A stretch of 64,000 bases of DNA, from contig CAMHLV010000001.1 of assembly GCA_946186115.1 (NCBI GenBank), forward strand, positions 1 to 64,000, read 5' to 3'. This document shows positions 16,275-24,930 of the stretch, one piece after another; position 1 is the stretch's first letter, and every line of letters starts with the position of its first letter. Both the position numbers and the translations under genes were made by a program. Below the pieces are notes generated by a model. The model did not search any database and was not told the origin of the DNA. It saw nothing but the letters and a program-made list of their open reading frames with translations. This stretch comes from an uncultured Prevotella sp. (GTDB lineage Bacteria > Bacteroidota > Bacteroidia > Bacteroidales > Bacteroidaceae).

Positions 16275-18464
16275 ATGATGATTCCATCCGCTTTCTGGCT
16301 TGTTCCCGTGGCCTCCGTGGCCGCTTTGGGAATGGCCTGGTTCTTCTTTTGTCAGATGATGAAAGAAGACGAGGGTACTCCTCGAATGAAGGAGATTGCC
16401 CTCTATGTTCGTAAGGGGGCTATGGCCTACCTCAAACAGCAGTACAAAGTAGTAGGTATTGTGTTTGCCGTTCTTTGCGTGCTCTTTGCATTCATGGCAT
16501 ATGTACTGCACGTTCAAAACCCCTGGGTGCCTTTTGCATTTCTTACAGGTGGTCTCTTCTCAGGATTAGCAGGATTCTTTGGCATGAAGACTGCCACTTA
16601 CGCCTCTGCCCGTACTGCCAATGCAGCACGCAAGAGTCTTGATGGCGGTTTGAAGGTTGCCTTCCGTTCTGGTGCTGTAATGGGTCTTACCGTCGTAGGA
16701 CTCGGACTGCTCGACATCGCACTGTGGTTTTTAGTTTTAAGTGGCGTCACCGACGACAATCTCATCACTATCACCACCACTATGCTGACCTTTGGTATGG
16801 GTGCTTCTACCCAGGCACTCTTTGCTCGTGTTGGTGGTGGTATATACACCAAAGCAGCCGACGTTGGTGCCGACATAGTGGGTAAGGTTGAAGCTGACAT
16901 TCCTGAAGACGACCCACGCAACCCTGCAACGATAGCCGATAATGTCGGCGACAATGTTGGCGACGTAGCCGGCATGGGTGCCGACCTCTACGAGAGTTAC
17001 TGTGGTTCGGTACTTTCTACTGCCGCCCTTGGAGCATCAGCATTTGCCGCAAGTCAGATAGAGGGCATGCAGCTAAAAGCTGTTCTGGCCCCAATGCTCA
17101 TAGCCGCCGTTGGCGTATTCTTGTCATTGTTCGGCATATTCCTTGTTCGCACAAAGGAAGGTGCAACAATGAAAGATCTTTTACGCTCATTGTCGCTCGG
17201 AACCAATGTCAGCGCAGTACTTATTGCCTTCGCAACATTCGGCATTCTTTACCTACTTGGTATAGAAAACTGGCTGGGACTCTCTTTCTCGGTTATCAGC
17301 GGACTGGCAGCTGGTGTCGTTATCGGACAGGCTACCGAATATTACACCTCACACTCGTATAAGCCCACTCAGAAAATCTCTGAGGCCGGACTAACAGGCT
17401 CTGCCACTGTTATAATAAAAGGTATAGGAACAGGGATGATATCTACATGCATACCTGTAATCACCATTGGTGTGGCCATCATCCTCAGCTACGGATTTGC
17501 CAACGGATTCGACCTTACCATGTCGGCAGCAAGCCTGTCACACGGTCTCTACGGCATAGGTATAGCTGCTGTAGGTATGCTCTCAACACTCGGTATCACA
17601 CTCGCTACTGATGCATACGGCCCAATAGCCGACAATGCTGGTGGTAACGCAGAGATGAGTGAACTTGGCGAGGAAGTGCGCCACCGCACTGATGCCCTCG
17701 ATGCACTTGGCAACACCACAGCCGCTACGGGTAAGGGCTTCGCCATCGGTTCTGCTGCTCTCACGGCACTAGCCTTGTTGGCCAGCTATATTGAAGAGAT
17801 CAAAATCGCCATGGAGCGTGCTGGAGTCATGATGGAGAACGTGAAGGGCGAGGTTATCACAGCTTCGCAAGCCACTATCCCCGACTTCATGAACTACTTC
17901 CAGGTGAATCTTATGAATCCTAAGGTGCTCGTCGGTGCTTTCATCGGTGCCATGGCAGCCTTCCTGTTCTGCGGACTCACTATGGAGGCTGTAGGTCGTG
18001 CAGCCCAGAAGATGGTTGAAGAGGTGCGCCGCCAGTTCCGTGAGATACCTGGTATTCTTGAAGGTAAAGGCACCCCCGACTATGGTTCGTGCGTTGAGAT
18101 TTCAACCCGTGCTGCACAGCGCGAAATGATATTCCCGTCACTATTGGCTATTGCAATCCCCATCGTAGTAGGTTGCGTGCTGGGAGTAGCTGGAGTATTA
18201 GGACTGCTTGTAGGCGGTTTGGCTGGAGGTTTCACTCTAGCAGTGTTTATGGCAAATGCCGGTGGAGCATGGGACAATGCCAAGAAGATGGTCGAGGAAG
18301 GCAATTTCGGCGGTAAAGGCTCCTTCGCCCACAAGGCAACCATCGTCGGCGATACAGTTGGCGACCCATTCAAGGATACATCTGGTCCATCGCTTAACAT
18401 TCTCATCAAACTTATGTCGATGGTAAGTATCGTAATGGCTGGTTTGACTATCCTCTTCATTTAG
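16275..18464 (+). CDS. hppA: Membrane-bound ion-translocating pyrophosphatase, K+-dependent type
   Basis: 729 residues with about 16 membrane segments. The catalytic loop DVGADIVGKVEADIPEDDPRNPATIADNVGDNVGD (about residues 195-230) and GDTVGDPFKDTSGP near the C-terminus bind Mg-pyrophosphate. The GNTTAA motif (around residue 483) has Ala where K+-independent pumps have Lys, so this is the K+-dependent subclass. Related Bacteroides enzymes pump Na+, or Na+ and H+, out of the cell at the expense of PPi; which ion is used here is inference. A strong terminator follows. It pairs logically with the PPi-dependent phosphofructokinase in this window. Confidence 0.95.
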   Translation: MMIPSAFWLVPVASVAALGMAWFFFCQMMKEDEGTPRMKEIALYVRKGAMAYLKQQYKVVGIVFAVLCVLFAFMAYVLHVQNPWVPFAFLTGGLFSGLAGFFGMKTATYASARTANAARKSLDGGLKVAFRSGAVMGLTVVGLGLLDIALWFLVLSGVTDDNLITITTTMLTFGMGASTQALFARVGGGIYTKAADVGADIVGKVEADIPEDDPRNPATIADNVGDNVGDVAGMGADLYESYCGSVLSTAALGASAFAASQIEGMQLKAVLAPMLIAAVGVFLSLFGIFLVRTKEGATMKDLLRSLSLGTNVSAVLIAFATFGILYLLGIENWLGLSFSVISGLAAGVVIGQATEYYTSHSYKPTQKISEAGLTGSATVIIKGIGTGMISTCIPVITIGVAIILSYGFANGFDLTMSAASLSHGLYGIGIAAVGMLSTLGITLATDAYGPIADNAGGNAEMSELGEEVRHRTDALDALGNTTAATGKGFAIGSAALTALALLASYIEEIKIAMERAGVMMENVKGEVITASQATIPDFMNYFQVNLMNPKVLVGAFIGAMAAFLFCGLTMEAVGRAAQKMVEEVRRQFREIPGILEGKGTPDYGSCVEISTRAAQREMIFPSLLAIAIPIVVGCVLGVAGVLGLLVGGLAGGFTLAVFMANAGGAWDNAKKMVEEGNFGGKGSFAHKATIVGDTVGDPFKDTSGPSLNILIKLMSMVSIVMAGLTILFI

Positions 18465-18503
18465 ATTATGAACTGAGATTTTCTCTCACGATTATTTCCA
18501 CAT

Positions 18504-18540
18504 AAAAGGCTCAACACTTTGGTGATTGAGCCCTTTTTTA
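18504..18540 (+). terminator. Rho-independent terminator after hppA
   Basis: GGCTCAA-CAC-TTTG-GTG-A-TTGAGCC forms a stable hairpin followed directly by CTTTTTT. Confidence 0.88.
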
Positions 18541-18636
18541 TGGCCTTTTTCTACCTGTCCATTACGATTCTTCCTTATTTTTTCAATTTTTCCAAAAAAA
18601 GTTGCGAAAAAGTTTGGAGGCTTCGGAAAAAGTTTG

Positions 18637-18644
18637 TACCTTTG
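18637..18644 (+). promoter_or_regulatory. -7 box of tRNA-Lys promoter
   Basis: TACCTTTG preceded by AGTTTGGAGG about 25 bp upstream, matching the TTTG/TAnnTTTG arrangement. The tRNA begins 22 bp downstream. Confidence 0.75.
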
Positions 18645-18665
18645 CACCCGCAAAACAAAAATGAT

Positions 18666-18738
18666 GCACCCGTAGCTCAGTTGGTAGAGCACCTGACTCT
18701 TAATCAGGGTGTCCAGGGTTCGAGCCCCTGCGGGTGTA
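18666..18738 (+). tRNA. tRNA-Lys (anticodon CTT)
   Basis: A 73-base cloverleaf: acceptor GCACCCG/CGGGTGT (with one G-T pair at the end), D arm GCTCAGTTGGTAGAGC, anticodon stem CCTGA/TCAGG enclosing loop CTCTTAA with anticodon CTT, and T arm CAGGGTTCGAGCCCCTG. No CCA is encoded; the bases after A73 are CAAAG. It reads codon AAG. The 90-aa ORF at 18519-18791 in the track is only this tRNA translated. Confidence 0.95.
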
Positions 18739-18740
18739 CA

Positions 18741-18778
18741 AAGAAAGAGAGAAGTTCACACGAGCTTCTCTCTTTCTT
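18741..18778 (+). terminator. Terminator hairpin after tRNA-Lys
   Basis: Perfect 14-bp stem AAGAAAGAGAGAAG / CTTCTCTCTTTCTT with a 10-base loop, starting two bases after the mature tRNA end. The 3' arm is pyrimidine-rich but there is no long T run after it. Confidence 0.75.
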
Positions 18779-18810
18779 GTTACATGTTTGATACTTATTT
18801 AAGACTAATT

Positions 18811-19866
18811 TTATTCGTAGTGTCTTATTCTAACTTCAACACCATCTTCCTTCAGTTGATCTGAAACACCACTCAAGTTCGTCTGTCCATAATGGTAGGG
18901 AAACAAAATCTTTGGTTTCACGGTCTTTGCAGCTCTCACAAGTTGTTCTGGTGTCATTGTAAACGGCTGGTTGCATGGAAGAAAAGCAATGTCAATGTTC
19001 TTGATGGCCGACATTTCGGGAATATCTTCAGTATCTCCAGCAATGTATATCCTCAATCCGTCGATGGTCAGGATAAAGCCGTTGTCTCTTCCTTTGGGGT
19101 GAAACTTCTTATTTGCTTCGGTAGTGTTGTAGGCAGGTACTGCATCAACGGTGAAATCGTCTGCAATATGGAGACTATCACCATTTGCCATAATAGTCCC
19201 ATAGCGCAGCATATCGCCACATTGTTTGTTAGTGACAAGCATGGTATTTTCAACAGATAATTGTTTTATGGCTTCCTGGTCAAAGTGATCCTGGTGCTCA
19301 TGGGTCACAAAGATATAGTCTGCCTTAGGCATAGATGAGTAATCGATACTCTTATCACGCAATTTCAATACTGGGTCAATCTCAATCTCCTTGCCGTCAT
19401 ATTCAATCCTAATACTTGCGTGCATAAGAGCATGGAACTTTACTGTCTTTCCACTCTTTGTTTTAAAGACATCGACCTCATAGCTGACAGTTGTTACCGG
19501 CATATTGGCTTCTTTCCACGCTAGAACACCTCCCTTGAGATTAACAACCTTGTATCCTTCTGCCCCAAGCTCAGAAGCAGCATTGGCAGAGCGCCTTCCG
19601 CTCCGACAATACACAGCAATTCTCTTTTCCTTGGGTAGAACTGCTTTTGCCTTCTGCATAAAGTCACTTTGTTTCACGTCGATATTAATGGCGTTCTCAA
19701 TATGACCTTCTTCAAACTCTTCGGCAGTTCTCACGTCAAGTATTACCACATCGGGTTCTGCAATCAACTTGGCAAAACCTTCAGTATCCGTGTTCTCATA
19801 ATTCTGTTGGCAGCAGGCTGTAGTCAACCCAAATGTTGCCAGTAAGCAAGTTAATATCTTCTTCAT
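18811..19866 (-). CDS. Lipoprotein with rhodanese domain fused to metallo-beta-lactamase-fold hydrolase
   Basis: The track begins at 19989, but MKKILTCLLATFGLTTAC at 19866 is a good lipoprotein signal with lipobox LTTAC and sits just after a TACTTTTG promoter, so 351 residues. Residues ~25-125 are a rhodanese domain (VVILDVRTAEEFEEGHI, active-site loop CRSGRRS, GGVLAWK). Residues ~135-350 are an MBL fold of the UlaG-like type: VTHEHQDHF metal motif, AGDTED, and final HYG. Rhodaneses move sulfane sulfur and MBL partners often act on persulfides or esters. Because it is exported, the substrate is unclear. The single-gene unit lies between the tRNA and the TonB receptor. Confidence 0.85.
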   Translation of the reverse strand: MKKILTCLLATFGLTTACCQQNYENTDTEGFAKLIAEPDVVILDVRTAEEFEEGHIENAINIDVKQSDFMQKAKAVLPKEKRIAVYCRSGRRSANAASELGAEGYKVVNLKGGVLAWKEANMPVTTVSYEVDVFKTKSGKTVKFHALMHASIRIEYDGKEIEIDPVLKLRDKSIDYSSMPKADYIFVTHEHQDHFDQEAIKQLSVENTMLVTNKQCGDMLRYGTIMANGDSLHIADDFTVDAVPAYNTTEANKKFHPKGRDNGFILTIDGLRIYIAGDTEDIPEMSAIKNIDIAFLPCNQPFTMTPEQLVRAAKTVKPKILFPYHYGQTNLSGVSDQLKEDGVEVRIRHYE

Positions 19867-19874
19867 AGTATCTG

Positions 19875-19882
19875 CAAAAGTA
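19875..19882 (-). promoter_or_regulatory. -7 box of promoter for the rhodanese/MBL gene
   Basis: Reverse strand TACTTTTG, 8 bp upstream of the chosen ATG, which implies a very short leader. Confidence 0.6.
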
Positions 19883-20014
19883 ACACATTTAATTTGAAGT
19901 ACAAAATATAATTGGAAAAAATTAGCTCCATTCTCGACGATGCAAGACATCGCGGATATGATGCCTAGAAGCTCATATGGGTGGAACAATAATTATAGAA
20001 AGCACAAACAAAAT

Positions 20015-20048
20015 CCCTCGACAAACAAAGAAATATGCCTGTCGAGGG
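20015..20048 (-). terminator. Hairpin downstream of the TonB receptor gene
   Basis: Perfect 9-bp stem CCCTCGACA / TGTCGAGGG with a 16-base loop. On the minus strand it is followed by ATTTTGTTTG, so it could end the TonB-receptor transcript. A second small hairpin CTCAAC-TTG-GTTGAG lies next to it at 20056-20070. The T run is imperfect, so the call is moderate. Confidence 0.55.
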
Positions 20049-20119
20049 TAATAGTCTCAACTTGGTTGAGAGTTTTAGCTATTGACTCATAAATTTCTGT
20101 GCATTATCTCCTATGCCGT

Positions 20120-22372
20120 TCAAAGCGCGACGGGTACCAACACTTTAATGCCGAAGGAGCGTCCCATGTTACAGATGCCGGGACCATCGGCATATTTCAG
20201 TCGACTTAAATGAGATTGGTATGCGCGGTTGGTAAGGTTCTGCCCTGTCAGATAGATTGAAGCCACACGACGGCCGCGATAACGAATGTCGGTACCTGCA
20301 GTAAGGTTGAGCAGTGTGTATGACGGGGTGACGGTTTCTGTATCGTTGGCGGTATGGGCATGACTCTGTCGGAGATAGCACTCAAGCCCCAAAGACACAA
20401 ACAGATTATTCAGTAGCTGTCCGTCGCGAATAATGTCGTAACGAAGGTCGCTGGTCCAGCGCGGTGCTGGAGTAAACGGTAGCCAGCGGCTGTCTGCCGG
20501 TTGGTGAAGCTGGCGGGCATTGACATAGGAGAAGGTGTTTTCGAAGTGCAGGACCTCTACGGGGTGTATGTCGCACATCATTTCAAATCCCCACAGACGG
20601 GCGGTTCCCGACTGGTACTGATACTGGTTATCGTCGACCGACAGGCGCTGCAGGTAGATGTAGTTGGCGATGTTGTTGGCAAAGAGTGCCACCTGACCTG
20701 AGACAACTTCTGAGGAATAGTCCATGCCGAGGTCCAGCTGCCAGCTATGTTCGGCACTGAGCGACTGGTTGCCAAGTTCGTAGCGGAAGGTTCCCTCGTG
20801 CTCGCCGTTAGACCCCAGTTCGCTGAGGTTGGGAGCGCGAAATCCGTGAGAAAGGTTGACACGAGCATTAAGCCGGGACGTGAGGTTCCAGATGGCTCCG
20901 AGCGAACCCGTCAGTCCACTGAAGTGGCGCGAGAAGTCGGCAAAGCGCAGTACACCGTCGTCTTCAAGGGAATAGCTGTGCAGGTGGCGCAGGTCGTAGC
21001 GAAGTCCGCCGCTGACGATGAGATGTTCAAAACAGCGTGTCAGCGAGGCGAAGGCTCCGATATCAAACAGGCGGTATGCTGGAATAAGGTATTCGTCGCC
21101 AAGATTCTCGGAGTGCTGCCACATGCCCGAGAGACCTGTGGCGAACTTCCAGTCTTCGTCGGCAGCAGAAAGGTAGTGGGCGTCGTAGTTGACGGTATGC
21201 AGGCGGAAGTCGAGACCGGCCTCGTCGGCACTCTCAAACTCCTGGCGGCGATTCTGCTGATAGCCTATGACGGCCTTCAACGAGCCATCTCCCACAAGGA
21301 ATGAATTGTCGAGGACTGCCTTGTGGTGATGAATCTTCTGAAAGGCTTCCGAGGGCAGCAAAAGACCAGTATCCTCGTCGCGCTCTCCCTCCACCAGTCC
21401 CGGTTTCAGATAATAGTATGACAGTTTGAGGTGAGAGTAGCCCCAACTGCGATTTACACCCAGCATACCCGTCACGGCACGCTCGTGGAACTGTGAGCCG
21501 GGAACATGACCGTCAATCTTATTCTTATATTCTCCGGCATCCTTCTGGCTCCAGCGCCAGTTCCACACCCAGCCCTGTTGATTGCCGGCAAAATTGACGG
21601 TATAGTCGAAAAGGTTGCTGTTCGATTGGTACTCCGTGCCCAGATTGAGGGCCATCGTGCCCTGTGGCATGACGGGAGCCTCATGCATCACCAGCACGCC
21701 AGCCATAGCATCAGAGCCATACATAAGCGAAGCAGGCCCCTTGAGGATCTCAACCGAGTGGACGGTCTGTCCGTCAACCTCGATGCCATGTTCGTCGCCC
21801 CACTGCTGACCTTCCTGGCGGATGCCGTCGTTGACGGTGACTATGCGGTTATAGCCCAGACCGCGGATGACGGGTTTCGAGATGCCGCCTCCGGTGGTGA
21901 TCTGACTGACTCCTGGCTGATGAGCCACGGCATCGATGATGTTCGTGGAAGGAGTGGCCTCCAACACCCGTGGCGCTACTACTGACACGGGGGATGGAGA
22001 GTGGTCGGCTCGTGCCTCGCCCGTCAGTCCTGTCACCACGACCTCCTTCAGCAGGGCGTTGTTCTCTTCCATCACGAAATTGCGCTCGGTGGTCTGGCGA
22101 AGGTCGATGGTCTCAATAATTGTCAAGTGACCTACATAGCTCACCTGTATGGTTGTGCGCACGGCAGGCAGATTCCTGACCTCGTAGCGTCCCTCCTGGT
22201 CGGTTACAGTTCCCTGCTTCAACAGGGGGAAATAGATGCTGACACCAATGACGGGCTTTCCATCGACAGCGTCTGTGACATGACCACGCAATGTGGTCTT
22301 GCCGGCATTCACACCGGCTGTTGCTGTCAGGCACACGACCAACAGCAACAATACTGAATATAGTTTTTTCAT
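20120..22372 (-). CDS. TonB-dependent outer membrane receptor, probably for a metal ion or metal complex
   Basis: 750 residues. Signal peptide (KKLYSVLLLLVVCLTATAGVNA), then a carboxypeptidase-regulatory-like beta domain (about 25-105: LRGHVTDAVDGKPVIGVSIYFP), a plug domain (about 115-225, with VVVTG at its start and RGLGYNRIVTVNDGIRQEGQQWGDEHG), and a 22-strand barrel. The plug signature with QQWGDEHGIEVDG resembles ZnuD-like receptors. The gene directly upstream encodes a small His/Cys-rich membrane protein, which supports transition-metal uptake powered by TonB; the ligand is inference. Two sampled 60-base lines are 57-58% G+C, higher than a sampled line at 30.0 kb (47%). Confidence 0.85.
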   Translation of the reverse strand: MKKLYSVLLLLVVCLTATAGVNAGKTTLRGHVTDAVDGKPVIGVSIYFPLLKQGTVTDQEGRYEVRNLPAVRTTIQVSYVGHLTIIETIDLRQTTERNFVMEENNALLKEVVVTGLTGEARADHSPSPVSVVAPRVLEATPSTNIIDAVAHQPGVSQITTGGGISKPVIRGLGYNRIVTVNDGIRQEGQQWGDEHGIEVDGQTVHSVEILKGPASLMYGSDAMAGVLVMHEAPVMPQGTMALNLGTEYQSNSNLFDYTVNFAGNQQGWVWNWRWSQKDAGEYKNKIDGHVPGSQFHERAVTGMLGVNRSWGYSHLKLSYYYLKPGLVEGERDEDTGLLLPSEAFQKIHHHKAVLDNSFLVGDGSLKAVIGYQQNRRQEFESADEAGLDFRLHTVNYDAHYLSAADEDWKFATGLSGMWQHSENLGDEYLIPAYRLFDIGAFASLTRCFEHLIVSGGLRYDLRHLHSYSLEDDGVLRFADFSRHFSGLTGSLGAIWNLTSRLNARVNLSHGFRAPNLSELGSNGEHEGTFRYELGNQSLSAEHSWQLDLGMDYSSEVVSGQVALFANNIANYIYLQRLSVDDNQYQYQSGTARLWGFEMMCDIHPVEVLHFENTFSYVNARQLHQPADSRWLPFTPAPRWTSDLRYDIIRDGQLLNNLFVSLGLECYLRQSHAHTANDTETVTPSYTLLNLTAGTDIRYRGRRVASIYLTGQNLTNRAYQSHLSRLKYADGPGICNMGRSFGIKVLVPVAL

Positions 22373-22420
22373 TATTTTCGTCTGAAATTTATAATACTTA
22401 TTAATGTAGTGGTTATAAAA

Positions 22421-22768
22421 TCAGACTGTGGGAGGAGCGCGTGGGATAAGTTGGCGTCCTGAAGCATTCTGAATGAAAATAGGACGCGAAGAAACAACAA
22501 ATGAAATATAAACGACGGCAATACTGATAGTGACAGCCACTGCAACGACAAACGGCAGTGTGGTGAACTGACAAAGTACGCAATCGTGAGAATAATCGGT
22601 ATTCAGCGAGAGATGACCCGTATGAGGCAGATGGTTGACACAATCCACACAAGTACATGCAGAGGATGCCTGCCCCTCATGAATATGAAACGACAAAACT
22701 ATCAGCATCGGTATAAATACCGATAGCAGGACCCATGCTGAGAAACGTCTTTTCGTCATTTTATTCAT
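22421..22768 (-). CDS. Small His/Cys-rich membrane protein upstream of the TonB receptor
   Basis: About 115 residues; I do not recognise a named family with certainty. Two hydrophobic segments (WVLLSVFIPMLIVLSFHIHE and TTLPFVVAVAVTISIAVVYISFVV) flank a short periplasmic loop rich in ligands: CTCVDCVNHLPHTGH and SHDCVLCQF. CxxC pairs and His suggest metal binding, like small proteins often encoded beside copper or zinc TonB receptors. The track start at 22780 is a TTG inside the promoter; ATG at 22768 or 22759 is more likely. Its stop is 48 bp before the receptor, so both are probably one operon. Confidence 0.7.
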   Translation of the reverse strand: MNKMTKRRFSAWVLLSVFIPMLIVLSFHIHEGQASSACTCVDCVNHLPHTGHLSLNTDYSHDCVLCQFTTLPFVVAVAVTISIAVVYISFVVSSRPIFIQNASGRQLIPRAPPTV

Positions 22769-22777
22769 AATCGGGCG

Positions 22778-22785
22778 CAAAGGTA
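22778..22785 (-). promoter_or_regulatory. -7 box of promoter for the metal-receptor operon
   Basis: Reverse strand TACCTTTG, 10 bp before the candidate ATG at 22768, implying a leader of only a few bases or a downstream start at 22759. Confidence 0.7.
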
Positions 22786-22858
22786 CGAAGAAAATTGAAA
22801 ATTGGAAATCGAAAATTGAAAAATATTTCTTTTCTTTTGCTTTGCCGAAGTAATTTAT

Positions 22859-22866
22859 TAACTTTG
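22859..22866 (+). promoter_or_regulatory. -7 box of promoter for ligA-like gene
   Basis: TAACTTTG, with the ATG at 22885 lying 19 bp further on. This rejects the track start at 22795. Upstream lies an AT-rich stretch with repeated AAAATTGAAAA motifs (22789-22822). Confidence 0.7.
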
Positions 22867-22884
22867 CACGAAATTAATAGTATA

Positions 22885-24930
22885 ATGATGAGTGACGAAA
22901 AGACTTTGCGGATGCAACAGCTCATAAAAGAGCTGAACGATGCGAGCGATGCCTACTACAACGGAGAAGCCGAGCGCATGAGCGACTATGAATGGGACCA
23001 ACGCTTCGACGAACTGAAACGGCTTGAGGCAGAGACAGGCTCTGCCATGCCCGACTCTCCGACTCAGAAGGTAAGCGAAGATGCCATACAGGGAAAGAAG
23101 GAAGAGCATGAGTTTGCTGCTCTTTCGTTGGCGAAGACCAAGAAGGCCGAAGATTTGGTGAAGTGGGCCGAGGAGCGCCCCATCTGGATATCATGGAAAC
23201 TGGATGGTCTGACACTTGTGGTCACCTACGACGATGGACGACTGACAAAGGTAGTCACCCGAGGCAATGGTCACATAGGCACCAACATCACTCACCTGGC
23301 TGGATGTATCGGTGGAATACCACAGGCTATCAACGAAAAAGGGCATACCGTAATACGTGGAGAAGCGGTAATATCATACGAGGACTTTAACCGGTTCCTC
23401 ATTGAGAGCGGCGAAGACTATGCCAACCCGCGTAACTTGGCATCGGGCTCGCTGACACTAAAAGACCCTGCCGAGGTAAAACAACGACATATCAACTGGA
23501 TTCCCTTTACGCTGGTATATACCGACAACAACATCAACAGCTGGGGTGAACGCATGGACTGGCTCGATGCGCAGGGATTTAATACCGTGGAGCGCCGGAG
23601 GATAGATACGCCTAATATGGATTATGTGGAAAAATGTATCGCAGCGTTCACCCTAGAAGTCACATCAAGACAAAACCCCTACCCTGTTGACGGCCTAGTA
23701 GTATGCTACGACGATACTGAATATGCACAGACGGGCAGCGTCACCGGACACCATGCCACACGAGCAGGACTGGCATTCAAATGGCAGGACGAGGCGGCAG
23801 AAACCATCCTGAAAGACATTGAGTGGTCATGTGCAGCAAGCACCATCTCGCCCGTCGCCATCTTCGAGCCCGTGGAACTGGAGGGTACTACCGTGAAACG
23901 TGCCTCGCTGTGCAACATCAGCGAGTGTGAGCGTCTGGGCATCGGCGGTCCCGGCACTCAGCTCAGCGTGATCAAGGCCAACAAGATTATTCCTAAGGTT
24001 ATCAGTGTCAACCAGTGTATTGGTGTGTTTACCGTCCCAAGTGAATGCCCTGTATGTAAGGCCAAGGCTGAAATTCATGTAAGTGAAGTCAGTGGCACAA
24101 AGACCTTGCACTGTACCAATGCCTCATGCCCTGCCAAGGAACTGAAGAAGTTTGCACGTTTTGTGTCGAAAGAAGGTATGAACATTGACGGCATATCTGA
24201 GCAGACTCTTGCAAAGTTCATCAATCTAGGATGGGTATCTGAGTATGCAGATATCTACCGATTGCGCGACCATATCCGCGAACTGGCAAACATGGAGGGC
24301 TTCGGCGAGAAGTCGGCATCAAACATTATGCGTTCTATCGACAAGAGTCGCAATGTAGAAGCACACCGATTGCTATATGCTCTAAATATTCCACTTTGTG
24401 GACTGGATGTCTGCAAACGGCTGCTAGCGGCATATCCGCTTGACGAACTTGTTGCCATGACACAACCAAAAGAAAATGGTTCGCCCAACTTGTTCCAGGA
24501 TTTATTTGACGCCCAACCGCAAGAGCCTCAGGAGGTTTTTGCCCATGTGTCTGGCATAGGACCAGAGAAGTCGGCAAAGTTCGTTCTTTGGTTCCGCGAT
24601 TCAAGAAATTTATCTAGATATCAGCGACTTATGGATTACGTAACAGTTACCGCTATCGATGTTTCTCCATTGGGCAATAAGTGTGAAGGGCTGACCTTCG
24701 TCATCACCGGTGATGTACACCATTATAAAAACCGAAACGAACTAAAGGCTTACATAGAACAGCAAGGCGGCAAAGTAGCATCGGCTGTCAGCGCCTCGAC
24801 CTCGTATCTTATCAACAACGACGTCAACTCAACATCAGGCAAGAACAAAAAAGCCCAGCAATTGGGAATCCCTATCATCTCTGAGAAGGAATTCATAAGC
24901 AAATACGTAGAAGAAAGCGAGGATGCATAA
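22885..24930 (+). CDS. ligA: NAD+-dependent DNA ligase, divergent LigA type
   Basis: 681 residues from the ATG after the promoter. Domain order is that of LigA: N-terminal Ia region (DAYYNGEAERMSDYEWD), nucleotidyltransferase with the adenylation lysine in SWKLDG (K105), OB fold, four-Cys zinc finger (CPVCKA...CTNASCPAK), helix-hairpin-helix region (MEGFGEKSASNI, VSGIGPEKSAK) and C-terminal BRCT (LTFVITGDVHHYKNRNELKAYIEQQGGKVA). It seals nicks in DNA. Some conserved spots differ from usual LigA: TRGNG instead of TRGDG and GTNIT instead of GEDVT. It may be a second, specialised ligase rather than the housekeeping copy. It overlaps the next gene by 8 bp. Confidence 0.9.
   Translation: MMSDEKTLRMQQLIKELNDASDAYYNGEAERMSDYEWDQRFDELKRLEAETGSAMPDSPTQKVSEDAIQGKKEEHEFAALSLAKTKKAEDLVKWAEERPIWISWKLDGLTLVVTYDDGRLTKVVTRGNGHIGTNITHLAGCIGGIPQAINEKGHTVIRGEAVISYEDFNRFLIESGEDYANPRNLASGSLTLKDPAEVKQRHINWIPFTLVYTDNNINSWGERMDWLDAQGFNTVERRRIDTPNMDYVEKCIAAFTLEVTSRQNPYPVDGLVVCYDDTEYAQTGSVTGHHATRAGLAFKWQDEAAETILKDIEWSCAASTISPVAIFEPVELEGTTVKRASLCNISECERLGIGGPGTQLSVIKANKIIPKVISVNQCIGVFTVPSECPVCKAKAEIHVSEVSGTKTLHCTNASCPAKELKKFARFVSKEGMNIDGISEQTLAKFINLGWVSEYADIYRLRDHIRELANMEGFGEKSASNIMRSIDKSRNVEAHRLLYALNIPLCGLDVCKRLLAAYPLDELVAMTQPKENGSPNLFQDLFDAQPQEPQEVFAHVSGIGPEKSAKFVLWFRDSRNLSRYQRLMDYVTVTAIDVSPLGNKCEGLTFVITGDVHHYKNRNELKAYIEQQGGKVASAVSASTSYLINNDVNSTSGKNKKAQQLGIPIISEKEFISKYVEESEDA

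Noticed and set aside
18519-18791. 90-aa ORF containing PVAQLVEHLTLNQGVQGSSPCGC
   Set aside because: This is the tRNA-Lys gene and its terminator translated, a common false protein.
20747-21304. 185-aa plus-strand ORF
   Set aside because: Antisense shadow of the GC-rich TonB receptor gene.
22789-22822. AAAATTG repeats before ligA as a possible origin or binding cluster
   Set aside because: Too short and too AT-biased to tell from chance; no further support.
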